From a virus: a stretch of 64,000 nucleotides of DNA. The first letter of the stretch is position 1, and each line of letters begins with the position of its first letter. The stretch covers positions 49,249 through 113,248 of IMG/VR virus record IMGVR_UViG_3300007513_001761. One strand, written 5' to 3'. Shown here piece by piece: positions 56,408 to 62,817 of this stretch. The notes below the pieces were generated by a model. The model was given only the letters and a program-made list of their open reading frames with translations, searched no databases and had not been told where the DNA came from. The translations under genes and the position numbers were made by a program.

Positions 56408-56621
56408 TTAGTACCTCAAATCGTTCCAACGCAAAGTGTGAGAGGGTAGTAGCATGGCCACCGTGGACCGGCAACGGCTCAAACCATCGCACTGCTAAAC
56501 GAGGCTTACCATCGACCGGAGCAACCGGCGTAAAGTGTGTAATGTAACCCACATGCCCGATGAAGTGATGATAACTCTCACCTTCGGACAACCCAACGTA
56601 TTTAATAATCGATCCAATCAT
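56394..56621 (-). CDS. GSII-type SH3-like protein
   Basis: 75 aa from MIGSIIKYVGLSEG at 56621, 6 nt after the -10 of promoter 12, so probably leaderless. HVGYITHFTPV, LAVRWFEPL and FEVLSESR keep the family features though GDLV is replaced. Confidence 0.66.
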   Translation of the reverse strand: MIGSIIKYVGLSEGESYHHFIGHVGYITHFTPVAPVDGKPRLAVRWFEPLPVHGGHATTLSHFALERFEVLSESR

Positions 56622-56627
56622 GTTATG

Positions 56628-56681
56628 ATTATAGTCTCTGGCGATCAAAAAGTCAAGCGCCACATGTCAGAGAAATGTCAA
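56628..56681 (-). promoter_or_regulatory. Doublet promoter 12
   Basis: TTGACATTTCTCTGACA (56665-56681), 8 nt, TTGACT (56651-56656), 17 nt, TATAAT (56628-56633). Confidence 0.85.
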
Positions 56682-56684
56682 ACG

Positions 56685-56891
56685 TCAGGCGCTGCTGATC
56701 AAGTCCAGTTCTCCCAAATGAAACCACACGGACCTCACCCACTTGTGCTCGGAGTTGATGTGGTTCGTGTGGAAATAGACGAGATAGGATGTGTCTATCA
56801 TCGGATGTGGCGGTCGGCTGATCTCCACGATAATGCCCAGCATGTGGTGTGCTGTAAAACGTTTGGGTTTGACCAAATCACCGATTTTCAC
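56685..56891 (-). CDS. GDLV array protein, recent duplicate B
   Basis: 68 aa: MKIGDLVKPKRFTAHHMLGI, SYLVYFHTNHINSEHKWV, LGELDLISSA. A near copy of the 56201 gene, each followed by its own promoter. Confidence 0.78.
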   Translation of the reverse strand: MKIGDLVKPKRFTAHHMLGIIVEISRPPHPMIDTSYLVYFHTNHINSEHKWVRSVWFHLGELDLISSA

Positions 56892-57078
56892 TGATCACCT
56901 CTATGTTTTCGGGACACTCAGCCGAAAGACCCTCAACATCGGTCCACATAGGAGTATCCCAGTGTACCAGCACTTGTTTGTGATCCCACCCGGTATTTAT
57001 ACACATCACAATACCGAATCGTCTTGATCCAGACAGTAGGTTAGCTTTCGTTGGGCGTACTAGATCACCCACTTTCAT
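56878..57078 (-). CDS. GDLV array protein
   Basis: 66 aa from MKVGDLVRPTKANLLSG at 57078. RFGIVMCINTGWD, VLVHWDTPMW, NIEVISENR. Confidence 0.74.
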   Translation of the reverse strand: MKVGDLVRPTKANLLSGSRRFGIVMCINTGWDHKQVLVHWDTPMWTDVEGLSAECPENIEVISENR

Positions 57079-57286
57079 CGTACACCTCAAAAGGTTTATA
57101 TGTAAGTCGGTTAAACCATTTGGCTGGGTAGGCGGTAAGACCATGACCCCACAAAATGTGATATTCGCTCGGGTGTCCCTCGTGCATGACGATTTTTACC
57201 AACAAACCCAGCCAAGATTGGGTGTAGTCTAGCCCTGGCCTTGCTTGATGCGCCTTAGAAAACATCACCAGATCACCCACTTTCAT
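57065..57286 (-). CDS. GDLV array protein
   Basis: 73 aa: MKVGDLVMFSKAHQARPG, LGLLVKIVMHEGH, YHILWGHGLTAY, FEVYDESG. Confidence 0.74.
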   Translation of the reverse strand: MKVGDLVMFSKAHQARPGLDYTQSWLGLLVKIVMHEGHPSEYHILWGHGLTAYPAKWFNRLTYKPFEVYDESG

Positions 57287-57473
57287 TTACAACCTCCATT
57301 TGTTCAAGGGGTGTGGAGTAGATTTGGCCATCCCACAACACATAGGCGCGAGTAATGACCGGATAGCCTTCGGCGTCTCTGCCGATAGCAACGATGTCAT
57401 CCCGAATAAAAACCCCAAGAACGGGTTTCTCATGCGGACCAAACATTACTTTCACCAAATCACCGGGCTTCAC
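57273..57473 (-). CDS. GDLV array protein
   Basis: 66 aa: MKPGDLVKVMFGPHEKPVLG, RAYVLWDGQIYS, MEVVNESG. Confidence 0.74.
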   Translation of the reverse strand: MKPGDLVKVMFGPHEKPVLGVFIRDDIVAIGRDAEGYPVITRAYVLWDGQIYSTPLEQMEVVNESG

Positions 57474-57675
57474 TGATCACCTCTGCTTCGTCATTAGCCA
57501 GTTCCCACTCGCCACAATCAAACTGAACGATCCACATCTGACAGCCGTGTCGGTATTCTTCTTGCTTCTTCACCACTCCGAGGCGGCTGCTTTCATGGAA
57601 GCAAAAGAAACATTCACACTCTCCTTGGCTGTACCCAGGACAATCCGCAACCTTTACTAAGTCACCCACTTTCAT
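57460..57675 (-). CDS. GDLV array protein with cysteine insert
   Basis: 71 aa: MKVGDLVKVADCPGY, then an insert CECFFCFHESS with three cysteines (possible metal site), LGVVKKQEEY, WIVQFDCGEW, AEVISEAR. Confidence 0.74.
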   Translation of the reverse strand: MKVGDLVKVADCPGYSQGECECFFCFHESSRLGVVKKQEEYRHGCQMWIVQFDCGEWELANDEAEVISEAR

Positions 57676-57898
57676 TTACAACCTCCAACATCGCGCGCAT
57701 GTGCCAGCTTTTGCCATGGCGTGGCCAGATCACGATGGCATCATTCCACACATCACAATCGAGATCGCGGTCCAGCGAATAGCCTCTTTGTTCAAAAGCA
57801 ATCACAATGCCATATCCCATCTCATCAATGGTTTTGCGGAGAGCGTCACGGTCTAGTAGCTCGTCATTCTTTAGTCTAACGATGTCACCCACTTTCAT
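57662..57898 (-). CDS. GDIV array protein
   Basis: 78 aa: MKVGDIVRLKNDELLDRD, with a helical insert (ALRKTIDEMG), YGIVIAFEQRGY, AIVIWPRHGK, LEVVNESG. Confidence 0.74.
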   Translation of the reverse strand: MKVGDIVRLKNDELLDRDALRKTIDEMGYGIVIAFEQRGYSLDRDLDCDVWNDAIVIWPRHGKSWHMRAMLEVVNESG

Positions 57899-58061
57899 TG
57901 ATCACCTCATAGTTCCAGCCTTGTAGCCAGCCCGCCTCTCCGATAACCTTTATCCACCCCCCATCTGTGGCACGCACCAAGTAGGCTTTATCATAGCGAG
58001 TTGTGATAGACTTGGCTCTCACTAAGTCACCCACTTTAATCCGGGGCTTCACCTGCCTCAT
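57885..58061 (-). CDS. GDLV array protein, first of its operon
   Basis: 58 aa: MRQVKPRIKVGDLVRAKS, DKAYLVRATDGGWIKVI, YEVINESG. The leader MRQVKPRI replaces the usual short start because no gene precedes it in the transcript. Confidence 0.72.
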   Translation of the reverse strand: MRQVKPRIKVGDLVRAKSITTRYDKAYLVRATDGGWIKVIGEAGWLQGWNYEVINESG

Positions 58062-58088
58062 CAATGCCTCTTTCTTTAGGTTGTGTCA

Positions 58089-58142
58089 ACTATACCACAG
58101 CCCCCTTAAACGGTCAAGCCTGTTTTGTCAGAGGCTTGTCAA
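58089..58142 (-). promoter_or_regulatory. Doublet promoter 13
   Basis: TTGACAAGCCTCTGACA (58126-58142), 8 nt, TTGACC (58112-58117), 17 nt, TATAGT (58089-58094). Confidence 0.82.
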
Positions 58143-58308
58143 GTTCAACGCGGCGAAGCTGCTCGCGAATAGTTTTTACGTTCTGATCTGTGAGGGTGGT
58201 CTGCACAGGCTCACAAAGATACCCGCGCAGCCACCACACAAACTGTGCGGCCGAAAGGTTTGTTTGGTCAAGACTCAAACTTGATGACTCCCGGCGGTAG
58301 TTCGCCAT
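58114..58308 (-). CDS. Conserved phage protein (FVWWLRGYL type)
   Basis: 64 aa from MANYRRESSSLSLD at 58308. The LSAAQFVWWLRGYLCEP pattern recurs in small phage proteins, and the rest is helical (VKTIREQLRRVELD). Overlaps the 99-aa gene by 41 nt. Function unknown. Confidence 0.6.
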   Translation of the reverse strand: MANYRRESSSLSLDQTNLSAAQFVWWLRGYLCEPVQTTLTDQNVKTIREQLRRVELDKPLTKQA

Positions 58309-58567
58309 CCACCATCCCACCATGCTTGGCGATGACGGTGGCCACAGTGAACACGGGAACGTATGCGTACACGGTTTCGGTGGGCTTGGCATGATCCTCC
58401 ACGTATTCCATCAGCATCTCTTCTTTTTCGGAAGGAAAGCCCACTTCCACCTCGGTGTAACGTGTGGCGTGGTCCATTCGCGGGCTACAGTATGCTCCAT
58501 CGTGCGCTTGGACGCTCATTGTAAAGCCGTCCGCACACACTACCATTTTATTGCGTTTAAGGTTCAT
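58268..58567 (-). CDS. Conserved phage protein
   Basis: 99 aa from MNLKRNKMVVCADG at 58567 after AGGAGG. ADGFTMSVQAHDGAYCSPR, YTEVEVGFPSEKEE and VYAYVPVFTVATVIAKHGG occur as a block in many phage hypothetical proteins. Function unknown. Confidence 0.66.
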   Translation of the reverse strand: MNLKRNKMVVCADGFTMSVQAHDGAYCSPRMDHATRYTEVEVGFPSEKEEMLMEYVEDHAKPTETVYAYVPVFTVATVIAKHGGMVDGELPPGVIKFES

Positions 58568-58571
58568 TGTT

Positions 58572-58778
58572 TTATCCTCCTCTCTTGTCAAACAATGTGT
58601 CAATGCTTCCAGTGAAGCTGTTGGGCGCCATGTCGCGGAGATTTTCTCGCGTTCTCTTGGCAGCAATGCGACGTGCGGAATGATCCCCGCATGTCAGACA
58701 TGTATCATAGCCCAGTTCTTTGCGGCGGTAGTTGTACTCCTCTCCGCATTTAATGCATTCAGCGATTTTCGCTAACAT
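58572..58778 (-). CDS. Zinc-ribbon protein
   Basis: 68 aa. CIKCGEEYNYRR and CLTCGDHSARR form a CxxC...CxxC ribbon, followed by a basic helix. Common small phage protein, probably nucleic-acid or protein binding. Confidence 0.66.
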   Translation of the reverse strand: MLAKIAECIKCGEEYNYRRKELGYDTCLTCGDHSARRIAAKRTRENLRDMAPNSFTGSIDTLFDKRGG

Positions 58779-59019
58779 AATATTCTCCTTGGTTGTTGTA
58801 AAAGTGATATTGCCTTCTCAAATTGAAAAGGTTTGTTTCGCACTCTCGGGGTACTGCCCATCGTGCGCCGGGTTTCTTGGTGGTCCAGTGAATCTCCCAA
58901 AAGGCTGTGCCGTATTCTATCTTTCTCTCCGTCAAGATACCCTGACATCCTGGCTCCGCGTGGTGTGCGCTGGTGACTACGAGGTCACCTGGACTAAACT
59001 TATAGCGATTGTAGCTCAT
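58759..59019 (-). CDS. GDLV-type protein
   Basis: 86 aa: YKFSPGDLVVTSAHHAEPG, CQGILTERKIEYGT, WEIHWTTKKPG. A C-terminal tail (LRRQYHFYNNQGEYYV) is extra. Confidence 0.68.
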   Translation of the reverse strand: MSYNRYKFSPGDLVVTSAHHAEPGCQGILTERKIEYGTAFWEIHWTTKKPGARWAVPRECETNLFNLRRQYHFYNNQGEYYVSENR

Positions 59020-59261
59020 TTATTTCCTTTGCTGATTAGCTCAAGGTCAGTAGGGAGCCAGTCAAAGACGGAGCCGTCAGTGTGACGAACCTCCACCACT
59101 TCCGTGTGTTGAAAACTTGTACCGGCTGCTTTCATTTCTCCCTCCGAAACATTTATAACGACACCCGGATTGTAGATGGCAACGGGGAATCCTCCGTTTT
59201 CGGTGTGCCAGTCTGCGATGTTTGAATGCATTTGCACCAAGTCTCCAACTTCAAACTTCAT
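59016..59261 (-). CDS. GDLV-type protein
   Basis: 81 aa: MKFEVGDLVQMHSNIADWH, NPGVVINVSEGEM, VVEVRHTDGSVF, LELISKGNK. Confidence 0.7.
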   Translation of the reverse strand: MKFEVGDLVQMHSNIADWHTENGGFPVAIYNPGVVINVSEGEMKAAGTSFQHTEVVEVRHTDGSVFDWLPTDLELISKGNK

Positions 59262-59285
59262 TTGTGCCTCCTAAAAAGGAAAAAT

Positions 59286-59534
59286 TTAGCGCGAAGTTTC
59301 GGCGGGTTCTTCGCCAACAATGCACACCACCTCTGCGTCTGTCTCAATCCACACGCGCGCGCCGCATGACAAAGGTTTATCTGGTGAGTATATAACTCGA
59401 CATGGCCCGTCAATGCGGGCTTCATGGCAATAGTCATTTGATTTATAAGTTTTAACCGTCAATACGGGCTCTCGCTCTCCTTTCTTTTGATTGGAGCGAA
59501 TGATGTGTTGATTAACGTGGATTCTTCTCTTCAT
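59286..59534 (-). CDS. Conserved phage protein
   Basis: 82 aa. MKRRIHVNQHIIRSNQKKGE and GPCRVIYSPDKPLSCGARVW match a small phage protein of unknown function that I recall from several phage groups. Basic at the start, acidic at the end. Confidence 0.66.
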   Translation of the reverse strand: MKRRIHVNQHIIRSNQKKGEREPVLTVKTYKSNDYCHEARIDGPCRVIYSPDKPLSCGARVWIETDAEVVCIVGEEPAETSR

Positions 59535-59549
59535 CTTTCCTCTGCGGTC

Positions 59550-60041
59550 TTACCAGTTCACGCCTGTGGTTGCGGCGAAACGCCAATAATCATTTACATC
59601 TGGAATGTAGATAGCATGCACTGGCACACTAAACTTTCCGGCTGTCAAGGTATAGCCCACCGCGCCAACCAAATGAAAATAGTTATTTTCCCCACCTGGG
59701 TCAAAAGCTGAGAGGTTTGGTCCTACTCCTACTTGAAGCTGGTTGTTGATCTCAAAGCCAGCCAACACACTCACAGAGGGTGCAGCAAAACTCTGGTCTA
59801 ATCCTGCAATACTAAGGTTTTGAATGAAAAGCAAATCTAGCCATTCGCCCCCTTCCATCGTCTGCTGAAGCTCAAACCCCAACACGGTCATGTGAGGCGA
59901 ATTTACATCTGCGTCTGCTTCTTCGGCGCCGTTAACATAGTTATACCCAAAACGCAAACCTTTCCGAGAATCCCAGTTCTCGGCCATAGCTGTGGATGAC
60001 AACGTCAATGCTGCCATGCACGTCAAAATCTTCTTAATCAT
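59550..60041 (-). CDS. Secreted beta-barrel-like protein
   Basis: 163 aa. Signal peptide MIKKILTCMAALTLSSTAMA, then alternating strands (LRFGYNYVNGAE, SVLAGFEINNQLQVGVGP, YFHLVGAVGYTLTAGKF) ending in W. This is typical of small outer-membrane barrels, possibly for host-envelope modification or superinfection control. Confidence 0.7.
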   Translation of the reverse strand: MIKKILTCMAALTLSSTAMAENWDSRKGLRFGYNYVNGAEEADADVNSPHMTVLGFELQQTMEGGEWLDLLFIQNLSIAGLDQSFAAPSVSVLAGFEINNQLQVGVGPNLSAFDPGGENNYFHLVGAVGYTLTAGKFSVPVHAIYIPDVNDYWRFAATTGVNW

Positions 60042-60073
60042 ATCTTTCTCCTATTTCGTTTAAGAATCTGTGG

Positions 60074-60148
60074 CACCCCCAGCAGGATTCGAACCTGCGG
60101 CCCACGGCTTAGAAGGCCGTTGCTCTATCCATCTGAGCTATGGGGGTG
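60074..60148 (-). tRNA. tRNA-Arg (TCT)
   Basis: Anticodon loop CTTCTAA reads AGA. T-arm GCAGG-TTCGAAT-CCTGC, D-loop AGCTCAGATGGATAGAGC, acceptor CACCCCC/GGGGGTG. No full CCA. Preceded by promoter 60161-60189. Confidence 0.92.
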
Positions 60149-60160
60149 TAGCTCTATGAT

Positions 60161-60189
60161 AGTATACTATTTTGTAGGTCCAGTGTCAA
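60161..60189 (-). promoter_or_regulatory. Promoter upstream of tRNA-Arg
   Basis: TTGACA (60184-60189), 17 nt, TATACT (60161-60166), 13 nt ahead of the tRNA; no doublet. Confidence 0.72.
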
Positions 60190-60374
60190 GTGTTATTTTG
60201 CTTTATGTACACTTCATTCTCGCCTGCAACTAACGCAATCACAGTCACCGCTGGTGGCCAAAACTCACCAAACTTTTTCTGTGCTTCCTCTAGTGCTGCA
60301 CGCTTGTCATTAGATCCATAAAAGACCTTGTGAGAGTATGCGCTGCCATCATGTAAAATAGCTGTCCATGTCAT
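60186..60374 (-). CDS. Small protein of unknown function
   Basis: 62 aa: MTWTAILHDGSAYSHKVFYG, then a helix (ALEEAQKKFGEF) and strand (VTVIALVAGENEVYI). Similar short proteins occur in phages; no function. Confidence 0.58.
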   Translation of the reverse strand: MTWTAILHDGSAYSHKVFYGSNDKRAALEEAQKKFGEFWPPAVTVIALVAGENEVYIKQNNT

Positions 60375-60393
60375 TTTGTTTCTCCTATTGAAG

Positions 60394-60469
60394 TGGTGGG
60401 TTGTCAGGGGTTCGAACCCTGGACCTAAAGGTTAAAAGCCTTTTGCTCTCCCGACTGAGCTAACAACCC
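60394..60469 (-). tRNA. tRNA-Lys (TTT)
   Basis: Anticodon loop CTTTTAA; T-arm CAGGG-TTCGAAC-CCCTG; acceptor GGGTTGT/ACAACCC, and CCA is encoded. Confidence 0.94.
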
Positions 60470-60476
60470 CTAAAAG

Positions 60477-60553
60477 TGGTGGGCTCTCTGGGACTTGAAC
60501 CCAGGACCATTCGGTTATGAGCCGAGTGCTCTGACCAACTGAGCTAAGAGCCC
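60477..60553 (-). tRNA. tRNA-Met (CAT)
   Basis: Anticodon loop CTCATAA; T-arm CTGGG-TTCAAGT-CCCAG; acceptor GGGCTCT/AGAGCCC with encoded CCA. It could be elongator Met or an Ile2 tRNA with modified C34; the G-C first pair argues against initiator. Confidence 0.9.
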
Positions 60554-60677
60554 ATAAAAAAACCCCCCAGCACCATCTCCTTACGCATACGCTAGCAGAT
60601 AATCGCCGCTTATGTGTATCCTGGTGGCCTGCAGTGACTATGCGAACGCAACTTCGCCGCTGAACAAGGGCATGCAC

Positions 60678-60763
60678 TGGTAGCTCCGGTGGGAGTCGAA
60701 CCCACAAGCCCAATCGGGCGCGAGATTTTAAGTCTCGTGTGTATACCATTCCACCACGGAGCC
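60678..60763 (-). tRNA. tRNA-Leu (TAA)
   Basis: Class II tRNA with a 13-nt variable arm (CGCCCGATTGGGC). Anticodon loop CTTAAAA reads UUA. CCA encoded. Acceptor GGCTCCG/CGGAGCT begins with a G-U pair. The 124 nt to tRNA-Met hold a T7 run but no clear gene. Confidence 0.9.
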
Positions 60764-60783
60764 TCTTAAATGATTACTCTACT

Positions 60784-60812
60784 AATATAGCAGATTTGGA
60801 GAGCAATGTCAA
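60784..60812 (-). promoter_or_regulatory. Promoter for tRNA-Leu/Met/Lys
   Basis: TTGACA (60807-60812), 17 nt, TATATT (60784-60789), 20 nt before tRNA-Leu; no doublet. Confidence 0.72.
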
Positions 60813-60821
60813 CCCCTAACC

Positions 60822-61055
60822 CTAAAGTATTGTCATTTCCCAAGTGGTAAAATACCGTCGTTCGCCATCAACACACAACACCTCAAAATGGGCGGACTGA
60901 TCAAGAAAAATGGTGGCACCACTCCGCTTGCCTATGATGATTCCGATGTAATACACATCTTTGGCGTCATATGGAAAGGTGGTGATAAAGTAATAATCGA
61001 AATCATATTTGCATACCACCAAATCCCCCACCTTGAATTTTTCAGTTGGTACCAC
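60822..61055 (-). CDS. GDLV-type protein
   Basis: 77 aa: KFKVGDLVVCKYDFDYY, YYIGIIIGKRSGA, FEVLCVDGERRYF. Confidence 0.68.
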   Translation of the reverse strand: MVPTEKFKVGDLVVCKYDFDYYFITTFPYDAKDVYYIGIIIGKRSGATIFLDQSAHFEVLCVDGERRYFTTWEMTIL

Positions 61056-61069
61056 ATACTAACTATCAA

Positions 61070-61453
61070 CTAATACTTCTTAAACCAGTCGATGGGAAAC
61101 CATCCAGACTTTTGTTTCATTTCGCTCATTTCATAATCGGATGGCAGCTTAATCCATGATACCCACACAAATTCACGTTTGAGACGATTGTGTTCTCGAA
61201 TAGAGGGGGAATAAAAGGAATTATAGTGCATGAAGGCTTCGGCTATAGCTTTATTCTTGGACTTCTTAGTGAACAAATGGCGCAATGATTCGCGTTCTTT
61301 CCAAGTTCCTGCTTGGTGCCAATCGGTAAGAATCTCATCAAGGTCATCACAGATGTCTAGCTCTTCAATGGCATCCTCCATATGTTTAACCACCAACCCA
61401 AGACCCGGCTTCTTGCGCCGATAAAGGTATACTAAATCTCCTACTTTCACCAT
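61070..61453 (-). CDS. GDLV-type protein with helical insert
   Basis: 127 aa: MVKVGDLVYLYRRKKPGLGLVV, then an insert of about 70 helical, charged residues, then EFVWVSWIKLP and WFPIDWFKKY. The barrel is split by the insert, which may be an added binding region. Confidence 0.66.
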   Translation of the reverse strand: MVKVGDLVYLYRRKKPGLGLVVKHMEDAIEELDICDDLDEILTDWHQAGTWKERESLRHLFTKKSKNKAIAEAFMHYNSFYSPSIREHNRLKREFVWVSWIKLPSDYEMSEMKQKSGWFPIDWFKKY

Positions 61454-61454
61454 T

Positions 61455-61739
61455 TCAACCTGCCTTTAACACCAACGCATCAATGTACCCGTAAGGAACC
61501 TTTAGAAGAATAAAACGCCACCCCCTCCACTTAGGAGTGTGAAGAGCGTCACTTAAATAAGCCTCCAAAGGTTCAGAAGGTTCTTCTACCTCCACGTACA
61601 ACACCATGTGATTACCTCCATCGTCAGACTCAAACCTAACTGCATGCCGCAAATCACAAATCTCTTTCACATGTTTCTTTAAGGCAGCAGATGCCTTATC
61701 TTTAGTTTCTTTTTCACCTGCAAAATGTAAGTTAGCCAT
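61455..61739 (-). CDS. Small protein of unknown function
   Basis: 94 aa. Helix-strand pattern (ASAALKKHVKEICDL, HMVLYVEVEEPS, RGWRFILLKVPYG), possibly ferredoxin-like. No family. Confidence 0.58.
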   Translation of the reverse strand: MANLHFAGEKETKDKASAALKKHVKEICDLRHAVRFESDDGGNHMVLYVEVEEPSEPLEAYLSDALHTPKWRGWRFILLKVPYGYIDALVLKAG

Positions 61740-61979
61740 CTAATCTCCTCCGTTCAAGATTTCAAATTCATCATGTATCATGTTTAATATAGTCCATCCC
61801 TCATTATCAAAACAAAAGATAACGGCGTTGTAAGGTTCTACTGGTGAGATTTCCATCACAATTCCGTAGTTGTATATTGGCCCTTCCAGAACCACCCCGG
61901 TTGAATTAGGGGGCGCTGTATAGTATTTATAGTCTACCACCCAGCGCACTAGTGAACCTTTTTGCGGCCGCTGCTCCAT
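61740..61979 (-). CDS. SH3-like protein
   Basis: 79 aa from MEQRPQKGSLVRWVVDYKYY at 61979. YGIVMEISPVEP and AVIFCFDNEGW keep the barrel pattern with GSLV. Confidence 0.65.
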   Translation of the reverse strand: MEQRPQKGSLVRWVVDYKYYTAPPNSTGVVLEGPIYNYGIVMEISPVEPYNAVIFCFDNEGWTILNMIHDEFEILNGGD

Positions 61980-62053
61980 GTTATAACTATGTTCAACACA
62001 AAACAACTCTATACATTATAATTCATTCGTGTGTCGCTGTCCACCTTCTCATC

Positions 62054-62317
62054 TTATTCTTTCAGTTTTGTTTTAATGATCTTAGCTACACTTGGGCCGC
62101 TGCGATAGCGCACAAGCACATCACACTTTCCCTTAAGCATGTTTCGAAGGGTAGTAAGGGAAGGCTCGACACTTCGGCCTCCAATCTCTACTCTCACCGG
62201 TCGATTGCCTTGGTTAGCGATCTTTAGCGCATCACGGTGAACTGATTTAATAGAAGAATAAACCCCAAAGAAGTTATCTCCCCCGTCGAAGAGGCAATAA
62301 ATGTAGATGTTGGTCAC
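62054..62317 (-). CDS. Small basic protein
   Basis: 87 aa. IYIYCLFDGGDNFFGVYSSI precedes a basic helical end (GPSVAKIIKTKLKE). No function recognised. Confidence 0.56.
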   Translation of the reverse strand: MTNIYIYCLFDGGDNFFGVYSSIKSVHRDALKIANQGNRPVRVEIGGRSVEPSLTTLRNMLKGKCDVLVRYRSGPSVAKIIKTKLKE

Positions 62318-62577
62318 TGTGTATACTCATCTAAGTGACTAAACATTTTAGTAGCCAAAGCTATCATGCTTTCACACATCTCTAATTCTTCTCGCTTTTG
62401 GAGAATTAAAGATTTGTTTTCGCTCAACAAAACCTCCTCGTATTCTTGCATTAATTCTTGTTGATGTTTCATGGTGGTGTCAAAGTAATGTCCAGCGTAC
62501 AGGTTGGTTCCAAACTCTTGGATGTTTTTCACAGCATCCGCGAATGGCCCACAACTAAAGAAAGGCTCATAGCTCAT
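62314..62577 (-). CDS. Small helical protein
   Basis: 87 aa from MSYEPFFSCGPF. Long helices (MKHQQELMQEYEEVLLSENK) with coiled-coil potential. Overlaps its neighbours by 4 nt. Confidence 0.56.
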   Translation of the reverse strand: MSYEPFFSCGPFADAVKNIQEFGTNLYAGHYFDTTMKHQQELMQEYEEVLLSENKSLILQKREELEMCESMIALATKMFSHLDEYTQ

Positions 62578-62816
62578 TTGCCACACTTTTTACACCCTCC
62601 CGAGCGAGGAATAGGTCCGCGCCGAGTGTTCTTTTTTACTTTAATCTTTTGAAAATTTTCAATTTTGTCTTCCAGGACGCGGCCTTTTGCAATTGCTTTA
62701 ATAGTCCCTGCATCTGGCTTGTAAGCGCCACACAACACAATTTGCTGGGTCGGCTTGTGAAGAATATACTCTCCAGGGTGAACCTTTATTTTGTCGGTTA
62801 TCTTTTCAAACTCCAT
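62574..62816 (-). CDS. Small basic protein with C-terminal cysteine pair
   Basis: 80 aa from MEFEKITDKIKV at 62816. HPGEYILHKPTQQIVLCGAY reads as a small barrel, and the end KKNTRRGPIPRSGGCKKCGK is basic with a CxxC. Confidence 0.58.
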   Translation of the reverse strand: MEFEKITDKIKVHPGEYILHKPTQQIVLCGAYKPDAGTIKAIAKGRVLEDKIENFQKIKVKKNTRRGPIPRSGGCKKCGK

Positions 62817-62817
62817 T

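Noticed and set aside
45783-58142. Doublets as PhoB (Pho) boxes
   Set aside because: The 11-bp repeat pitch is similar, but the orientation is reversed relative to the downstream promoter and each promoter keeps a good -35, so a standard Pho box is unlikely.
45783-58142. CRISPR array from the recurrent doublets
   Set aside because: Repeats are 1-3 kb apart, lie before genes and are degenerate; no spacer pattern and no cas genes (the nuclease at 13409 is only Cas4-like).
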